From: Deltaproteobacteria bacterium
Lineage (GTDB): Bacteria; Myxococcota_A; UBA9160; UBA4427
NCBI GenBank assembly: GCA_029261835.1
Contig: JAJDAO010000078.1
Span: 1-64,000 of the forward strand
Length of the DNA: 64,000 bases
Reading direction: 5' to 3'
Both the position numbers and the translations under genes were made by a program. Each line of letters begins with the position of its first letter. Position 1 is the stretch's first letter. A model generated the notes under the pieces. That model was given only the letters and a program-made list of their open reading frames with translations, made no database searches and had not been told where the DNA came from. Below, piece by piece: positions 44,997-53,428 of the stretch.

Positions 44997-46304
44997 ATGA
45001 GCGATCAGATAATGGCGATCGCGCGTGCGGTCAAGGCGACCGGGGGACGGGCCCTCGTGGTCGGCGGTTTCGTGCGCGATCGGCTGCTGGGCCTGCCCTC
45101 GAAGGACATCGACATCGAGGTACTGGGCCTCGACCTCGAAGAGCTCGAAACGCTGCTCTGCGGTTTTGGCAGGGTGATACGTGTCGGACGCAGCTTCGAC
45201 GTACTCCGCATCGCCGGCCTCAATGTCGACTTCTCAGCGGCCACGGAGCCGACAGCTACCGGACTCAGCTACGATGCGGCGGCCCGACGCCGCGATCTGA
45301 CAGTCAACAGCATGGCACTGGATCCGCTGACGGAGGAAGTCCTCGACCCCCATGGTGGACAGCGCGATCTCGAGGCCCACCAGCTGCGTGCGACGGACCC
45401 CGATCAATTTGGTGCAGATCCGTTGCGAGCCGTGCGCGTTGCCCAGTTCATCGCCCGCTTCGAAATGTCGCCCGACCCCGAGCTCGTGGCGCTCTGCACC
45501 GCTCAGGATCTGAGCTCGCTTCCGGGCGAGCGCCTGTTCGAGGAGCTCCGCAAGCTGCTGCTGCAGAGCGCGCGTCCTTCGCAGGGCCTCGAGTTCTTGC
45601 GACAGACACGGCTCATCCGCTTCTTGCCCGAGCTCGGGGCCATGATCGAAACCCCACAGGACCCAGAATGGCATCCAGAGGGCGACGTCTGGCGTCACAC
45701 ACTGATGGTCGTCGACCAAGCGGCGGCACTGCGTCAAGGCGACGACGATGACCTGGCTCTGATGCTCGCCGCACTCTGCCACGACATCGGCAAGCCGCTC
45801 TGCACAATGGAAGAGGAAGGCCGCATCAAGTCGCCGCGCCACGACAAGCTTGGAATCGCTCCCACACAGCGCCTGCTCGAGCGGCTGCGGACACCCAAGC
45901 AGCTCGTCGCGCGGGTGTCTGCGTTGGTGGAGCACCACCTCGCACCGGCGCTCTTCATCAAGAACGGGGCCAAGGCCCGGGGCTACCGCCGACTGGCCCA
46001 TAGGCTCGAAAAGAGCGGCGTTTCTATAGAGCTGCTGGCCCGTATGGCGCGGGCCGATCATTTCGGACGCGCGACTCCCGATGCGCTGGCGGGCGAGTTC
46101 CCGGCTGGAGATCTCTTCCTGATCCGCGCTGCCGAGCTCGAAATCGAGCAACACGGCCAGACGGATGTCGTCAGAGGCCGTCACCTGATCGCCCGTGGCT
46201 TGACACCCGGACGGAGCTTCGGCGAGATCCTGCGACGCTGTCGCGAAGTCCAGGACGAATGCGGAGAGCGCGACCCCGACCGGATCCTCGACCGCGTGCT
46301 GTAG
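44997..46304 (+). CDS. CCA-adding enzyme / poly(A) polymerase with HD domain
   Basis: 435 residues from ATG 44997 (GGAG 7 nt upstream). Class II nucleotidyltransferase: ALVVGGFVRDRLLGLPSKDIDIEVLG (GG-x-VRD and DxD), YDAAARRRDLTVNSMAL (RRD), then the head/neck/body RAVRVAQFIARFE, and a C-terminal HD domain (EGDVWRHTLMVVDQ, ALCHDIGKPLC, EHHLAP). The HD extension resembles E. coli CCA-adding enzyme with phosphohydrolase activity. Could be CCA-adding or poly(A) polymerase; the sequence alone does not settle it. A bicistronic continuation is not apparent. Confidence 0.9.
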   Translation: MSDQIMAIARAVKATGGRALVVGGFVRDRLLGLPSKDIDIEVLGLDLEELETLLCGFGRVIRVGRSFDVLRIAGLNVDFSAATEPTATGLSYDAAARRRDLTVNSMALDPLTEEVLDPHGGQRDLEAHQLRATDPDQFGADPLRAVRVAQFIARFEMSPDPELVALCTAQDLSSLPGERLFEELRKLLLQSARPSQGLEFLRQTRLIRFLPELGAMIETPQDPEWHPEGDVWRHTLMVVDQAAALRQGDDDDLALMLAALCHDIGKPLCTMEEEGRIKSPRHDKLGIAPTQRLLERLRTPKQLVARVSALVEHHLAPALFIKNGAKARGYRRLAHRLEKSGVSIELLARMARADHFGRATPDALAGEFPAGDLFLIRAAELEIEQHGQTDVVRGRHLIARGLTPGRSFGEILRRCREVQDECGERDPDRILDRVL

Positions 46305-46348
46305 GGCTCGCGAGCAGCACCGTCATCACGCTCGTGACCACCGGCCGA

Positions 46349-46801
46349 TCACGGGTCGGGCTCGCTCCCGCTCACCACCGGGTAGCTCCCCTGGCGCCAT
46401 GCCCGCATGTCGCCGAGCAGGTGGTAGAGCTTGTCGAAACCAGCCGCTCCCAGAGCCTCTGCCGCGGTGCGAGCTCGGCCGCCCATTTCACAGAATACGA
46501 CGATCGGGCGGTCGCCGTGCGCGCGGATCTCGTCGATACGCTGCGCGATCTCCGTATGCGGAATGTTCACGGCGCCCGGGATGTGAGCCCCCCGATACTC
46601 GGCCTGTGTCCGAACGTCGAGAAAGAGCGGCGGGGCGTCGGAGCGAAGCAGTTCGAGAGCCTGTGAGGGCGAGACGTCGATCCAGGGAGACGCTGCGTGA
46701 GCCTCACCCGGCCGCATCACACAGAAGGCAAGGGCCAGCGCGAGAGCTACGCGTGTGGCGACGGCCCGACGATGGCGATCATGACTGGCTACTCTGAGCA
46801 C
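46349..46801 (-). CDS. exported rhodanese-domain protein
   Basis: 150 residues from GTG 46801. Signal peptide (RVALALALAFCVMRPGEAHAA), then a single rhodanese domain: PPLFLDVRTQAEYRGAHIPGAVNIPHTEI and the active-site loop VFCEMGGRARTAAEAL with the persulfide Cys. A periplasmic sulfur carrier is likely. Starts 3 nt after the ridA stop and is cotranscribed with it. Confidence 0.88.
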   Translation of the reverse strand: MLRVASHDRHRRAVATRVALALALAFCVMRPGEAHAASPWIDVSPSQALELLRSDAPPLFLDVRTQAEYRGAHIPGAVNIPHTEIAQRIDEIRAHGDRPIVVFCEMGGRARTAAEALGAAGFDKLYHLLGDMRAWRQGSYPVVSGSEPDP

Positions 46802-46804
46802 GAC

Positions 46805-47197
46805 TCAGCCGCCCACGACCGCGCTGGCCTGTACTTCGATCCGAAGCTGGGGCAGGACCAGAGCGACCACCTGAACGACGGTGCGGGCCGGGTAACGGTC
46901 GGGAAAGAACTCGCTGAACGCCTCGTTGACGATGGGCGAATCAGCGATGTCGGTCAGATACATGGTGAGCTGGGTGACCTCAGCAAGCGACGAGCCGGCA
47001 GCTTCCAGTACCGTCTTCAGATTCGTCAGCGCATAGCGAGCCTGGGCACCGACGTCCTCAGGGATCTTCATGTCGGGGCCGAGTCCGACCTGGCCCGCTA
47101 CGTCCACGCGACCACCGACGACTACGGCCTGGGAAAACTTGTAGGCTTGATAGATCGCCTCTGTACCGGGCGGATTGATGAGCTCTAGCTTGGCCAT
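46805..47197 (-). CDS. RidA family protein
   Basis: 130 residues. Rid/YjgF fold: SQAVVVGGRVDVAGQVGLGPD, QARYALTNLKTVLEAAGSSLAEVTQLTMYLTDI, FFPDRYPARTVVQVVALVLPQLRIEVQASAVV. The conserved Arg of the active site (PART) is present, so deamination of 2-aminoacrylate-type imines is plausible, although many Rid7-type members act otherwise. Promoter-proximal gene of a pair with the rhodanese gene. Confidence 0.9.
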   Translation of the reverse strand: MAKLELINPPGTEAIYQAYKFSQAVVVGGRVDVAGQVGLGPDMKIPEDVGAQARYALTNLKTVLEAAGSSLAEVTQLTMYLTDIADSPIVNEAFSEFFPDRYPARTVVQVVALVLPQLRIEVQASAVVGG

Positions 47198-47391
47198 GGA
47201 CTGCTCCCTGTATCGTGAGTGACTCAGCGGGTGTCTCCGAGCAGGCCGACGAATTGGCGCTGATGGTCAAATGGCGTGGTGCCACCAGAACGAAGACGCC
47301 TGCTCACGGCGTACTGTAGCTCAGCTCCCTCGAGTCCCGGCCCAGGCTTAGAGTCGAGGCATCGGAACTTCTCTCTGTCGCCGCCCGACAC

Positions 47392-47715
47392 CTACTCGAC
47401 GTCGTTCCACTCGTCGCCGTAGTGGAAGGTGACCTCTTGGCCCGGCTGGATGTTTCGGAGCGCGTAGAGATCGGCACCGCGAAACTCGGCGTTCGGGTCC
47501 CGGGAGTGGTTGAGATAGCGCAGCTCGTTGCAGCCCAGAATCCCCGTCTCTGTGCCGTCCTCGTCGATCAGCCACAACACGTGCATGCCGTCTTGCCTGG
47601 TCGGACGGCCTTCGAAGGTCGCAATGTAGGCACCGCGGCGGAATCGTCGCGCTGCGAAGAGTCCCCGGCCATGAATGGCGCTCGGCCGCGCCACGAGTCT
47701 CCGCTTCAGATCCAA
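47392..47715 (-). CDS. small stand-alone SET-domain protein
   Basis: 107 residues with a TTG start and an AAGGA site inside the end of the upstream gene. SET domain: SAIHGRGLFAARRFRRGAYI (14-31), ELRYLNHSRDPNAEF (64-78, the NHS pseudoknot motif) and PGQEVTFHYGDEW (91-103). No pre- or post-SET cysteines, as in bacterial versions. SET proteins transfer methyl from S-adenosylmethionine to lysine; the target is unknown. Coupled by 3 nt to the metallophosphoesterase. The presence of a lysine-tailed histone in the same window is suggestive but 43 kb away. Confidence 0.85.
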   Translation of the reverse strand: MDLKRRLVARPSAIHGRGLFAARRFRRGAYIATFEGRPTRQDGMHVLWLIDEDGTETGILGCNELRYLNHSRDPNAEFRGADLYALRNIQPGQEVTFHYGDEWNDVE

Positions 47716-47718
47716 CTT

Positions 47719-48954
47719 CTATCCTTCTGCACTTCCGGCTTGCCCCTCGACGAGCTCGACGATCGTGATCTCGCGCGAGCAGTTGAAGCGTATCCTCGGA
47801 CCGGCCATTCCGACACCGCGATTGACATAGAGGGTCGATCGGCCGAGCCGGAAACGACCGCGGTCGAAGGCCGTCACCAGGCGGGCGGGATTGACGTGTC
47901 CGCCGGGCAGCGGAAGCGCGATCTGCCCGCCGTGCGTATGCCCTGAGAGAACGAGGGGGAGACCGAGCCGAGCCGCCTGGTGGAAGAGCTCGGGGCGATG
48001 CACGAGAAGAAGCGCCGGACCATCGGCGGGCAGCGTCGCCGCCAGCGCCTCGAGATCCTGGAGCTGAAGATCGCGTGCTGTCCAGTCTCGCCCTGGATCG
48101 TCCAGGCCGGCGACGTAGAGAGGCCGGCTCACGGGAAGTCGCAACCACTCGTCGCGCAGTAGCCTGACGCCTGGCGCCCATCGGGCCATGGCAGACGCCA
48201 CGCGCTCACTTCCCGCGTAGGCATCGTGGTTGCCCAATACGGCGTAGACGCCGGCTCGCGCCGTCAGACCGGATAGGCGTCTTGCCCCATCCTCGATGAA
48301 ATCGGGATCCTGATCGAATATGTCGCCCGTGATGACGATGGCGTCGGCGTCGACGCGGTTCACGGTCTCGACGAGCTGGCCGAGCCCATGCCCCTCGAGA
48401 CCATTGCCGATGTGCAGATCACTGATCTGCGCGATGCGGAGCCCGGCCAGATCGGGGTGGAGGCCGGCCAGCGCCACTCGCACATGGCTGTACTCGAGCT
48501 TCGAGCGGCCGAGGCTCATGCCCCAGGCCAGCGCCGCCACGGTACCACCCACGAGCACGCTGCTGCCCACGCGAAAGAGATCGAAGGCCAGCTCGGCCGA
48601 GAGGCCGAGCCACGTCATCGCGCGAACCAGCGGGTACACGCTGACCCACGCGACCAGCACGGAGAGCCCCACCAGCAGGGTCGCAAACCCGAGATTCATA
48701 TAGAGCCTGGCAGCCCGCCTGCCGAGACTGCCGGCCTGGCGCGCACGGCGCACCATTGGAGTGAGCCAGTAGTTGACCAGCATGGCGGCGAGCGACAGCC
48801 AGAGCACCGCATCGCGTGAGAGCCCCCGGCTCCCGCCTACCAGCAGCGCCCAGAGCAGAATCTGCACTTGCAGCAATCCCAGCAACAGCGCCAAGCTGCG
48901 CCAGACATCGTGAAGCACGATCCGCCGAAAGCCGCCCGCGATGGTGCACACCAT
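47719..48954 (-). CDS. membrane metallophosphoesterase (YaeI-like)
   Basis: 411 residues. Four membrane helices in the first 150 residues (LALLLGLLQVQILLWALLVGG, DAVLWLSLAAMLVNYWL, GFATLLVGLSVLVAWVSV, GSSVLVGGTVAALAWGMS), then a calcineurin-like phosphoesterase with ISDLHIGNG, VITGDIFDQDPDFI, LGNHDAY, LLVHRPELFH and LSGHTHGGQ metal ligands. Similar proteins hydrolyse lipid or nucleotide phosphodiesters at the membrane. The MITE-like element sits 18 nt upstream of the start, so its promoter is either in the element or beyond it. Confidence 0.93.
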   Translation of the reverse strand: MVCTIAGGFRRIVLHDVWRSLALLLGLLQVQILLWALLVGGSRGLSRDAVLWLSLAAMLVNYWLTPMVRRARQAGSLGRRAARLYMNLGFATLLVGLSVLVAWVSVYPLVRAMTWLGLSAELAFDLFRVGSSVLVGGTVAALAWGMSLGRSKLEYSHVRVALAGLHPDLAGLRIAQISDLHIGNGLEGHGLGQLVETVNRVDADAIVITGDIFDQDPDFIEDGARRLSGLTARAGVYAVLGNHDAYAGSERVASAMARWAPGVRLLRDEWLRLPVSRPLYVAGLDDPGRDWTARDLQLQDLEALAATLPADGPALLLVHRPELFHQAARLGLPLVLSGHTHGGQIALPLPGGHVNPARLVTAFDRGRFRLGRSTLYVNRGVGMAGPRIRFNCSREITIVELVEGQAGSAEG

Positions 48955-48972
48955 CTCTTGCCGATCTCCGGC

Positions 48973-49140
48973 CTAGTGTCCTGTCCCAGGAGTTCGCTGA
49001 CTATATCGGCGCCCAGACGCCTCGCGGGCAAGGCGGGAGACCGCAGGAGTATCCGTAGATATTCCAAGGGATTCCCAACGCAGCCGGCGAGGATGGATGG
49101 TCGTCGAGATAGTTGGCGAACTCCTGGGACAGGACACTAG
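48973..49140. mobile_element. 168-bp MITE-like element with long inverted ends
   Basis: Left end 48973-48997 and right end 49116-49140 are exact inverted copies over 25 bp and continue with few changes for about 34 bp (ACTAT and TCG also match). Each outer end reads CTAG, so a TA dinucleotide flanks the ends, as expected from TA-targeting (Tc1/mariner-IS630-type) transposition. No open reading frame of use inside. The right end supplies the stop codon of the GNAT gene. A shortened copy lies at 16011-16035. Confidence 0.75.
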
Positions 49141-50192
49141 AAGCGGTCGGCCGGCCAGAAGACGAAGCCCTCGGGCGGCAGGATGCGTTTCAAGAATGAT
49201 GCCTCGTCCTCCGCCGGCAGGAGCTCGACGTCGAGTCTGGCTGCCAGCGCCGATACATCGAGGCAGCGGATCATGCCGGAATCGTCATCGAACGGGTGAG
49301 ACGTCACGCCCTCATGCTCCAGACCCACAGTCAGGCCAATGTCGTCGAACGTGGGCAGGACCACGAACGAACGCAGCTCCTTGGAGCCGCGGCCCGCGCA
49401 TGCGAATGGGTCGTCGGGCCTGGCTTCGAGCATCTGAGCCAACAACCGCGCCAGCGCTTGCGAACCATCCTCGAAGCGCCCGAGCTCGGTGACCGTGAGT
49501 CCCTCGTCTAGCAGTACCGCCCGCGCATACGCGACCGCGAGACCCTCGCGACGGGCGACCAGGAACTCCTCCGTCGACCGATCCGCGAGCTCGATACTCG
49601 TCTCCCAGAGCTGGTCGTCGCGAACCACCGTCCCGTTGCGAGAGCCCGAGTACGCGGAATGGATGGCCTTCAGCGCTGCCAGCGCTCGCTCGCGGTGACG
49701 GTCGAGCGGAACGAACTCGATTGCGGGCCGAGCCGCTGCCTCGGTTCTCTCTGGGTTTCGCTGCTCGGCCCGACGCAGAATGCTCCGGTGACTCGTCCAG
49801 GTGCGCCAGCCGAGCCGCTGGAGGAGCCCTCGACGACTGGTGAAGGCGACCGCGAGCTCCATGCCGCGCTCGCGCATGGCGGTGGCGGCACACTCGACCA
49901 GCCGGCTGGCCATCCCGCTGCCCCTGTGGTCCCGCCGGACGAAGAGGTTGCCTAGCCCGCCACTCGGAATGCCGTGACCGAGAACTCGCAGGCGCCGCGG
50001 GAATATCTGCACGCACCCGAGAACCTCACCCCGATCGGCCGCGACCCAGACATTGCGCTCAGCGAGGTTGGGATCGGCCTCGATCTCGCGACGAAGGGAA
50101 TCGCGCGCACGCGGGCCGTCAGGCCGCTCCCAGCCGTCCAGCAACCCGATCGCGGATTGTCGCTCACTCGTTTCGAGCCGGCGGATCTCCAT
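49137..50192 (-). CDS. GNAT family N-acetyltransferase
   Basis: 351 residues from ATG 50192. N-terminal GNAT core: RNVWVAADRGEVLGCVQIFPRRLRV, then FVRRDHRGSGMASRLVECAATAMRERGMELAVAF (acetyl-CoA-binding R-x-x-G-x-G/S). The C-terminal part (about 160-351) appears to be a second, degenerate GNAT-like and sterol-carrier-like region, as in the Eis group. Acceptor unknown. The stop codon lies within the inverted end of the MITE-like element, so the original C-terminus may have been changed by the insertion. Divergent from the TPR gene with only 23 bp between the starts. Confidence 0.8.
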   Translation of the reverse strand: MEIRRLETSERQSAIGLLDGWERPDGPRARDSLRREIEADPNLAERNVWVAADRGEVLGCVQIFPRRLRVLGHGIPSGGLGNLFVRRDHRGSGMASRLVECAATAMRERGMELAVAFTSRRGLLQRLGWRTWTSHRSILRRAEQRNPERTEAAARPAIEFVPLDRHRERALAALKAIHSAYSGSRNGTVVRDDQLWETSIELADRSTEEFLVARREGLAVAYARAVLLDEGLTVTELGRFEDGSQALARLLAQMLEARPDDPFACAGRGSKELRSFVVLPTFDDIGLTVGLEHEGVTSHPFDDDSGMIRCLDVSALAARLDVELLPAEDEASFLKRILPPEGFVFWPADRF

Positions 50193-50201
50193 GGCGCGAG
50201 G

Positions 50202-50209
50202 AGTATACT
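50202..50209. promoter_or_regulatory. palindromic -10-like box between divergent genes
   Basis: AGTATACT is its own reverse complement and so offers TATACT as a -10 element in both directions, ending 7 nt before the TPR ATG (50216) and about 10 nt before the GNAT ATG (50192). No -35 was found. If used, both messages would be leaderless or nearly so. Confidence 0.35.
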
Positions 50210-50215
50210 GGTGCC

Positions 50216-50539
50216 ATGTCAGATGCCCGAGCCGTCTACCGCAAGGGATTCGAACGCTTCGTACGAGGCGAAATCGTCGAGGCTGTCGAGAAGTACCGCG
50301 AGGCGCTGGCCCTCGACGAGGACCTCGCCATCGCGTGGAACGGGCTGTCGATCGCTCTGGGGCGTCAGGGCGATGTCGATGCCGCAATCGAGGCGGGTCG
50401 GCGGCTGGTCGAACTCGAGCCCGAGGATCCCCTGAGCCATACCAATCTGTCGCGCCTGCTGCAGCAAAAGGGACTGATTCCGGAGGCCGAGCGAGAGCGG
50501 GAGATCGCGATGGAGCTGCAGATGGCGGCGCGCGGCTGA
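50216..50539 (+). CDS. small TPR-repeat protein
   Basis: 107 residues made of about three tetratricopeptide repeats (YRKGFERFVRGEIVEAVEKYREALALDEDL, AIAWNGLSIALGRQGDVDAAIEAGRRLVELEPED, SHTNLSRLLQQKGLIPEAEREREIA). A protein-binding adaptor, partner unknown. Start ATG 50216; GAGGAG lies 12 nt upstream, longer than ideal. Confidence 0.85.
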   Translation: MSDARAVYRKGFERFVRGEIVEAVEKYREALALDEDLAIAWNGLSIALGRQGDVDAAIEAGRRLVELEPEDPLSHTNLSRLLQQKGLIPEAEREREIAMELQMAARG

Positions 50540-50568
50540 GGTAGACGAAGCGAACGCGCCGCGCTGTT

Positions 50569-51564
50569 TCAGGCGTCCCGCAGGTGCCGGATGCAGGCCG
50601 CGAAATCCTCCGCGTCCGGTGCCTCTGCGACGATATCCTCGAAACCGACGCGAGCCGCGTGCAGCTGATGCCGCTCGGCGCTACAGCTCCGGCTGAGCTC
50701 GATGCCGCCTGCGCCGTAGTGACGATCTCCGAGAACCGGATGGCCGAGATGCGCCAGGGTGACGCGGATCTGGTGGAGAAACCCGGTGCGCGGACGCACT
50801 TCGACCAAGCTGGCGGGGCCGAAGCACTCGATCGGCCGAACGAGTTGACTGACCAGGCGCGCCCGCCCGCCAGCGAGCTCGCCGACGGCCGCCACCCGCA
50901 CCCGGGCGGGCTTGTGCCGAGCCACGATGAGCGGCAGCTCGAGTTCGAGCTCGCCGCCGGGCGGCTCGAAGACGCCGAGGACCAACGCACGATAGAGCTT
51001 GTCGACTCGGTGTTGGCTGAACGCTGCGCGCAGCCTCTGCCAAACCGAGTGCTCGCTGGCGAAGAGCACGACTCCCGATGTCTCGATGTCGAGCCGGTGC
51101 ACGACCCCGCTGCGCAGCCCCCCCTCCCCAACGCCGTGGATCTCCGGGTAGCGCCCAATCAGTTGGCCGAGCAGTGTGCCGCGCTCCTCCTCGCGTAGCG
51201 GATGAACTGGCATGCCCGGCGGCTTGTCGACTGCGAGCCAGCCGGCGCCGTGCGCGACGATCGTCGGTGATGAGCCCGGCTCCACTGCGGTCTCTGCCAC
51301 GGCCCGCTGATCCGCCGGGGGGTGGAAGGACTCCACCGAGACCTCACCCGCTGCGGGCAGCGGCAGCCCCTTGTCGCGCAACGCCAGCCGGCGACCGTCG
51401 AGCGAGACAGCGCCGCGCTCGAGCAGGCGGTTGACCTGGGCGCGAGAGAGCACGAGCCCGTCGGCCAGGAATCGGTCGAGGCGCACGCCCGAGTGGGCCG
51501 GCGAAAGGACCAGGATTCGGGGGAGGGGGGCTGCCCGGGGCTCACGGATCGCGGGCTTCTCCAT
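50569..51564 (-). CDS. RluA/RluD family pseudouridine synthase
   Basis: 331 residues from ATG 51564 (GGAG 7 nt upstream). S4 RNA-binding domain (SGVRLDRFLADGLVLSRAQVNRLLERGAVSLDGRRLA), then the catalytic domain with WLAVDKPPGMPVHP, the catalytic Asp in SGVVHRLDIETSGVVLFA, KLYRALVLG and RPRTGFLHQIRVTLAHLGHPVLGDRHYG. Isomerises uridines in 23S rRNA; exact sites are not predictable. Divergent from the LeuA-like gene. Confidence 0.92.
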   Translation of the reverse strand: MEKPAIREPRAAPLPRILVLSPAHSGVRLDRFLADGLVLSRAQVNRLLERGAVSLDGRRLALRDKGLPLPAAGEVSVESFHPPADQRAVAETAVEPGSSPTIVAHGAGWLAVDKPPGMPVHPLREEERGTLLGQLIGRYPEIHGVGEGGLRSGVVHRLDIETSGVVLFASEHSVWQRLRAAFSQHRVDKLYRALVLGVFEPPGGELELELPLIVARHKPARVRVAAVGELAGGRARLVSQLVRPIECFGPASLVEVRPRTGFLHQIRVTLAHLGHPVLGDRHYGAGGIELSRSCSAERHQLHAARVGFEDIVAEAPDAEDFAACIRHLRDA

Positions 51565-51774
51565 GGCACACTCCGGGGGCGAGGGACGCGCCGCGCAGTG
51601 TAGCGGGGCCGGACCCGATCCAGCTCGACAGCCGTTCGGGCCGTGGGTAACCTCGCGAATCCTCTCCACGAGCCCGCCGGCCGGATGAACCCGATCCGCG
51701 CGCTCGAGTTCGCCAGCGTCGACGCCACGCGTCGGGCGGTGGGCGCTCCCTGGACGCGCGATCAGGTGAAGCCG

Positions 51775-53427
51775 ATGACCACAAGCAGCAACCCCGACCA
51801 CCGGATCACCATCATGGACACGACGCTGCGCGACGGTGAGCAGACGCCCGATGTCTCCTATACGCCAGGTGAGAAGCTCCAGCTCGCCCGCATGCTGCTC
51901 TGCGACCTGGAGGTGGACCGCATCGAGATCGCCTCCACGCGCGTCTCCGAGGGAGAGCGAGAGGCGGCGAAGCTCATTGCCCAGTGGGGTCGCAAAGCAC
52001 GCGTGATCCAGCGCCTCGAGATACTCGGCTACTGCGACGGCACCCGCTCCGTGGATTGGATCGCGGAGACCGGTGGCAAAGTGCTGAACCTGCTCGCCAA
52101 GGGATCGGAGAAGCACTGCCGCGGGCAGCTCGGTCTGGCGCCGGAGGAGCACCGGTCGGCGGTGGCAGAGACTGTGCGCTACGCGCGCCGTAAGCGCTTC
52201 GGCGTCAATGTCTACCTGGAAGATTGGTCGACCGGCGTGCGCGAGTCGTTCGACTACGTCTTCGCCATGGTCCAGCTTCTGCGCGAGCTGCGGGTCGCGC
52301 GAATCTACCTGCCCGACACCCTCGGAATCTTCTCGCCCGAGGACGTTGGCCGCTATGTCGGCCTGATGACCAACACCTGGCCGAATGTCGATTTCGAGTA
52401 TCACGGCCACAACGACTACGGGCTCGCCACTGCGAACTGCCTGGCAGCCGTGCGAGCGGGGGCGCGCGGCGTGCATACGAGCGTGAACGGAATGGGCGAG
52501 AGAGCGGGCAACTCCTCACTGGCCGAGGTCGTGAGCGCCATCCACGACCACACTCATCTCGAAACGGGGCTCAACGAGGACCGGCTCGCGACGATCTCTC
52601 GCATAGTGGAGACCTTCAGCGGCAAAGATATGGCCAACAACGCTCCGATCGTGGGCCGCGACGTCTTCACACAGACTTCGGGCATCCACGCCGACGGCGA
52701 TGCCAAAGCGGAGCTCTACCACAGCCGACTTGCCCCGGCGCGTTTCGGCCGCGCTCGGCGCTACGCGCTGGGGAAGCTCTCAGGCAAGGCCTCACTCGAC
52801 CACAATCTCGCCAAGCTCGGCATCGAGCTGCCCGATGTCGACCGCGACCTGGTGCTGCGACGCATCGTCGAGCTCGGCGATCGCAAGCACGTGGTCTCGC
52901 CTGAGGACCTCCCCTACATCATCGCCGACGTCCTCAAGACGCCCGAAGGACAAATGCTTCGCGTCGAGCACTACGGGGTCGTCGTGGGCACGAACGAAAC
53001 ACCGAGCGCAGACGTCTCACTCGGCTACCGGGGCGACATCGAGAAGGCCTCGGCAACCGGAGACGGCGGCTACGACGCCTTCATGAATGCACTCAAGAAG
53101 GCTGCCAAGGTCTTCGGAATCGAGATCCCCAAGCTCCATGACTTCAAGGTCCGCATTCCGCCGGGTGGTCGAACCGGCGCGCTGGTGGAGACGCAGGTGA
53201 CCTGGAGGCGAGAGGTCGCCGCGAAGAATCGTGGCAAGAGACACTTCGAAACGTTCTCCACGATGGGCGTCGACTCCGACCAGATGGCCTCGGCTGTAAT
53301 CGCGACTGAAAAGATGCTCAACGCCATCGCGCCCAAGCCCAGCGATCGCTCGGCCCGGAGCGAGGAGAACGGCGGGGCAAAGCCAGCGCGCGGGCGCCGC
53401 AAGGCCTCGCAGGCGCCGGCACGGTGA
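51775..53427 (+). CDS. isopropylmalate/citramalate synthase family protein
   Basis: 550 residues from ATG 51775 (AGGTGAAG upstream); the frame is open to 51643. HMGL-like TIM barrel: IMDTTLRDGEQTPDVSYTPGEKLQLARML, IYLPDTLGIFSPEDVGRYV, FEYHGHNDYGLATANCLAAVRAGARGVHTSVNGMGERAGNSSLAEV (HxH metal ligands, GxGERAGN), IHADG; then a LeuA dimer/regulatory domain (LSGKASLDHNLAKLGI..., GGRTGALVETQVTW). Acetyl-CoA condenses with a 2-oxo acid; 2-isopropylmalate, citramalate and homocitrate synthases all fit, and the low-complexity Lys/Arg C-tail is unusual. Followed 1 nt later by the lipoprotein pair. Confidence 0.85.
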   Translation: MTTSSNPDHRITIMDTTLRDGEQTPDVSYTPGEKLQLARMLLCDLEVDRIEIASTRVSEGEREAAKLIAQWGRKARVIQRLEILGYCDGTRSVDWIAETGGKVLNLLAKGSEKHCRGQLGLAPEEHRSAVAETVRYARRKRFGVNVYLEDWSTGVRESFDYVFAMVQLLRELRVARIYLPDTLGIFSPEDVGRYVGLMTNTWPNVDFEYHGHNDYGLATANCLAAVRAGARGVHTSVNGMGERAGNSSLAEVVSAIHDHTHLETGLNEDRLATISRIVETFSGKDMANNAPIVGRDVFTQTSGIHADGDAKAELYHSRLAPARFGRARRYALGKLSGKASLDHNLAKLGIELPDVDRDLVLRRIVELGDRKHVVSPEDLPYIIADVLKTPEGQMLRVEHYGVVVGTNETPSADVSLGYRGDIEKASATGDGGYDAFMNALKKAAKVFGIEIPKLHDFKVRIPPGGRTGALVETQVTWRREVAAKNRGKRHFETFSTMGVDSDQMASAVIATEKMLNAIAPKPSDRSARSEENGGAKPARGRRKASQAPAR

Positions 53428-53428
53428 C

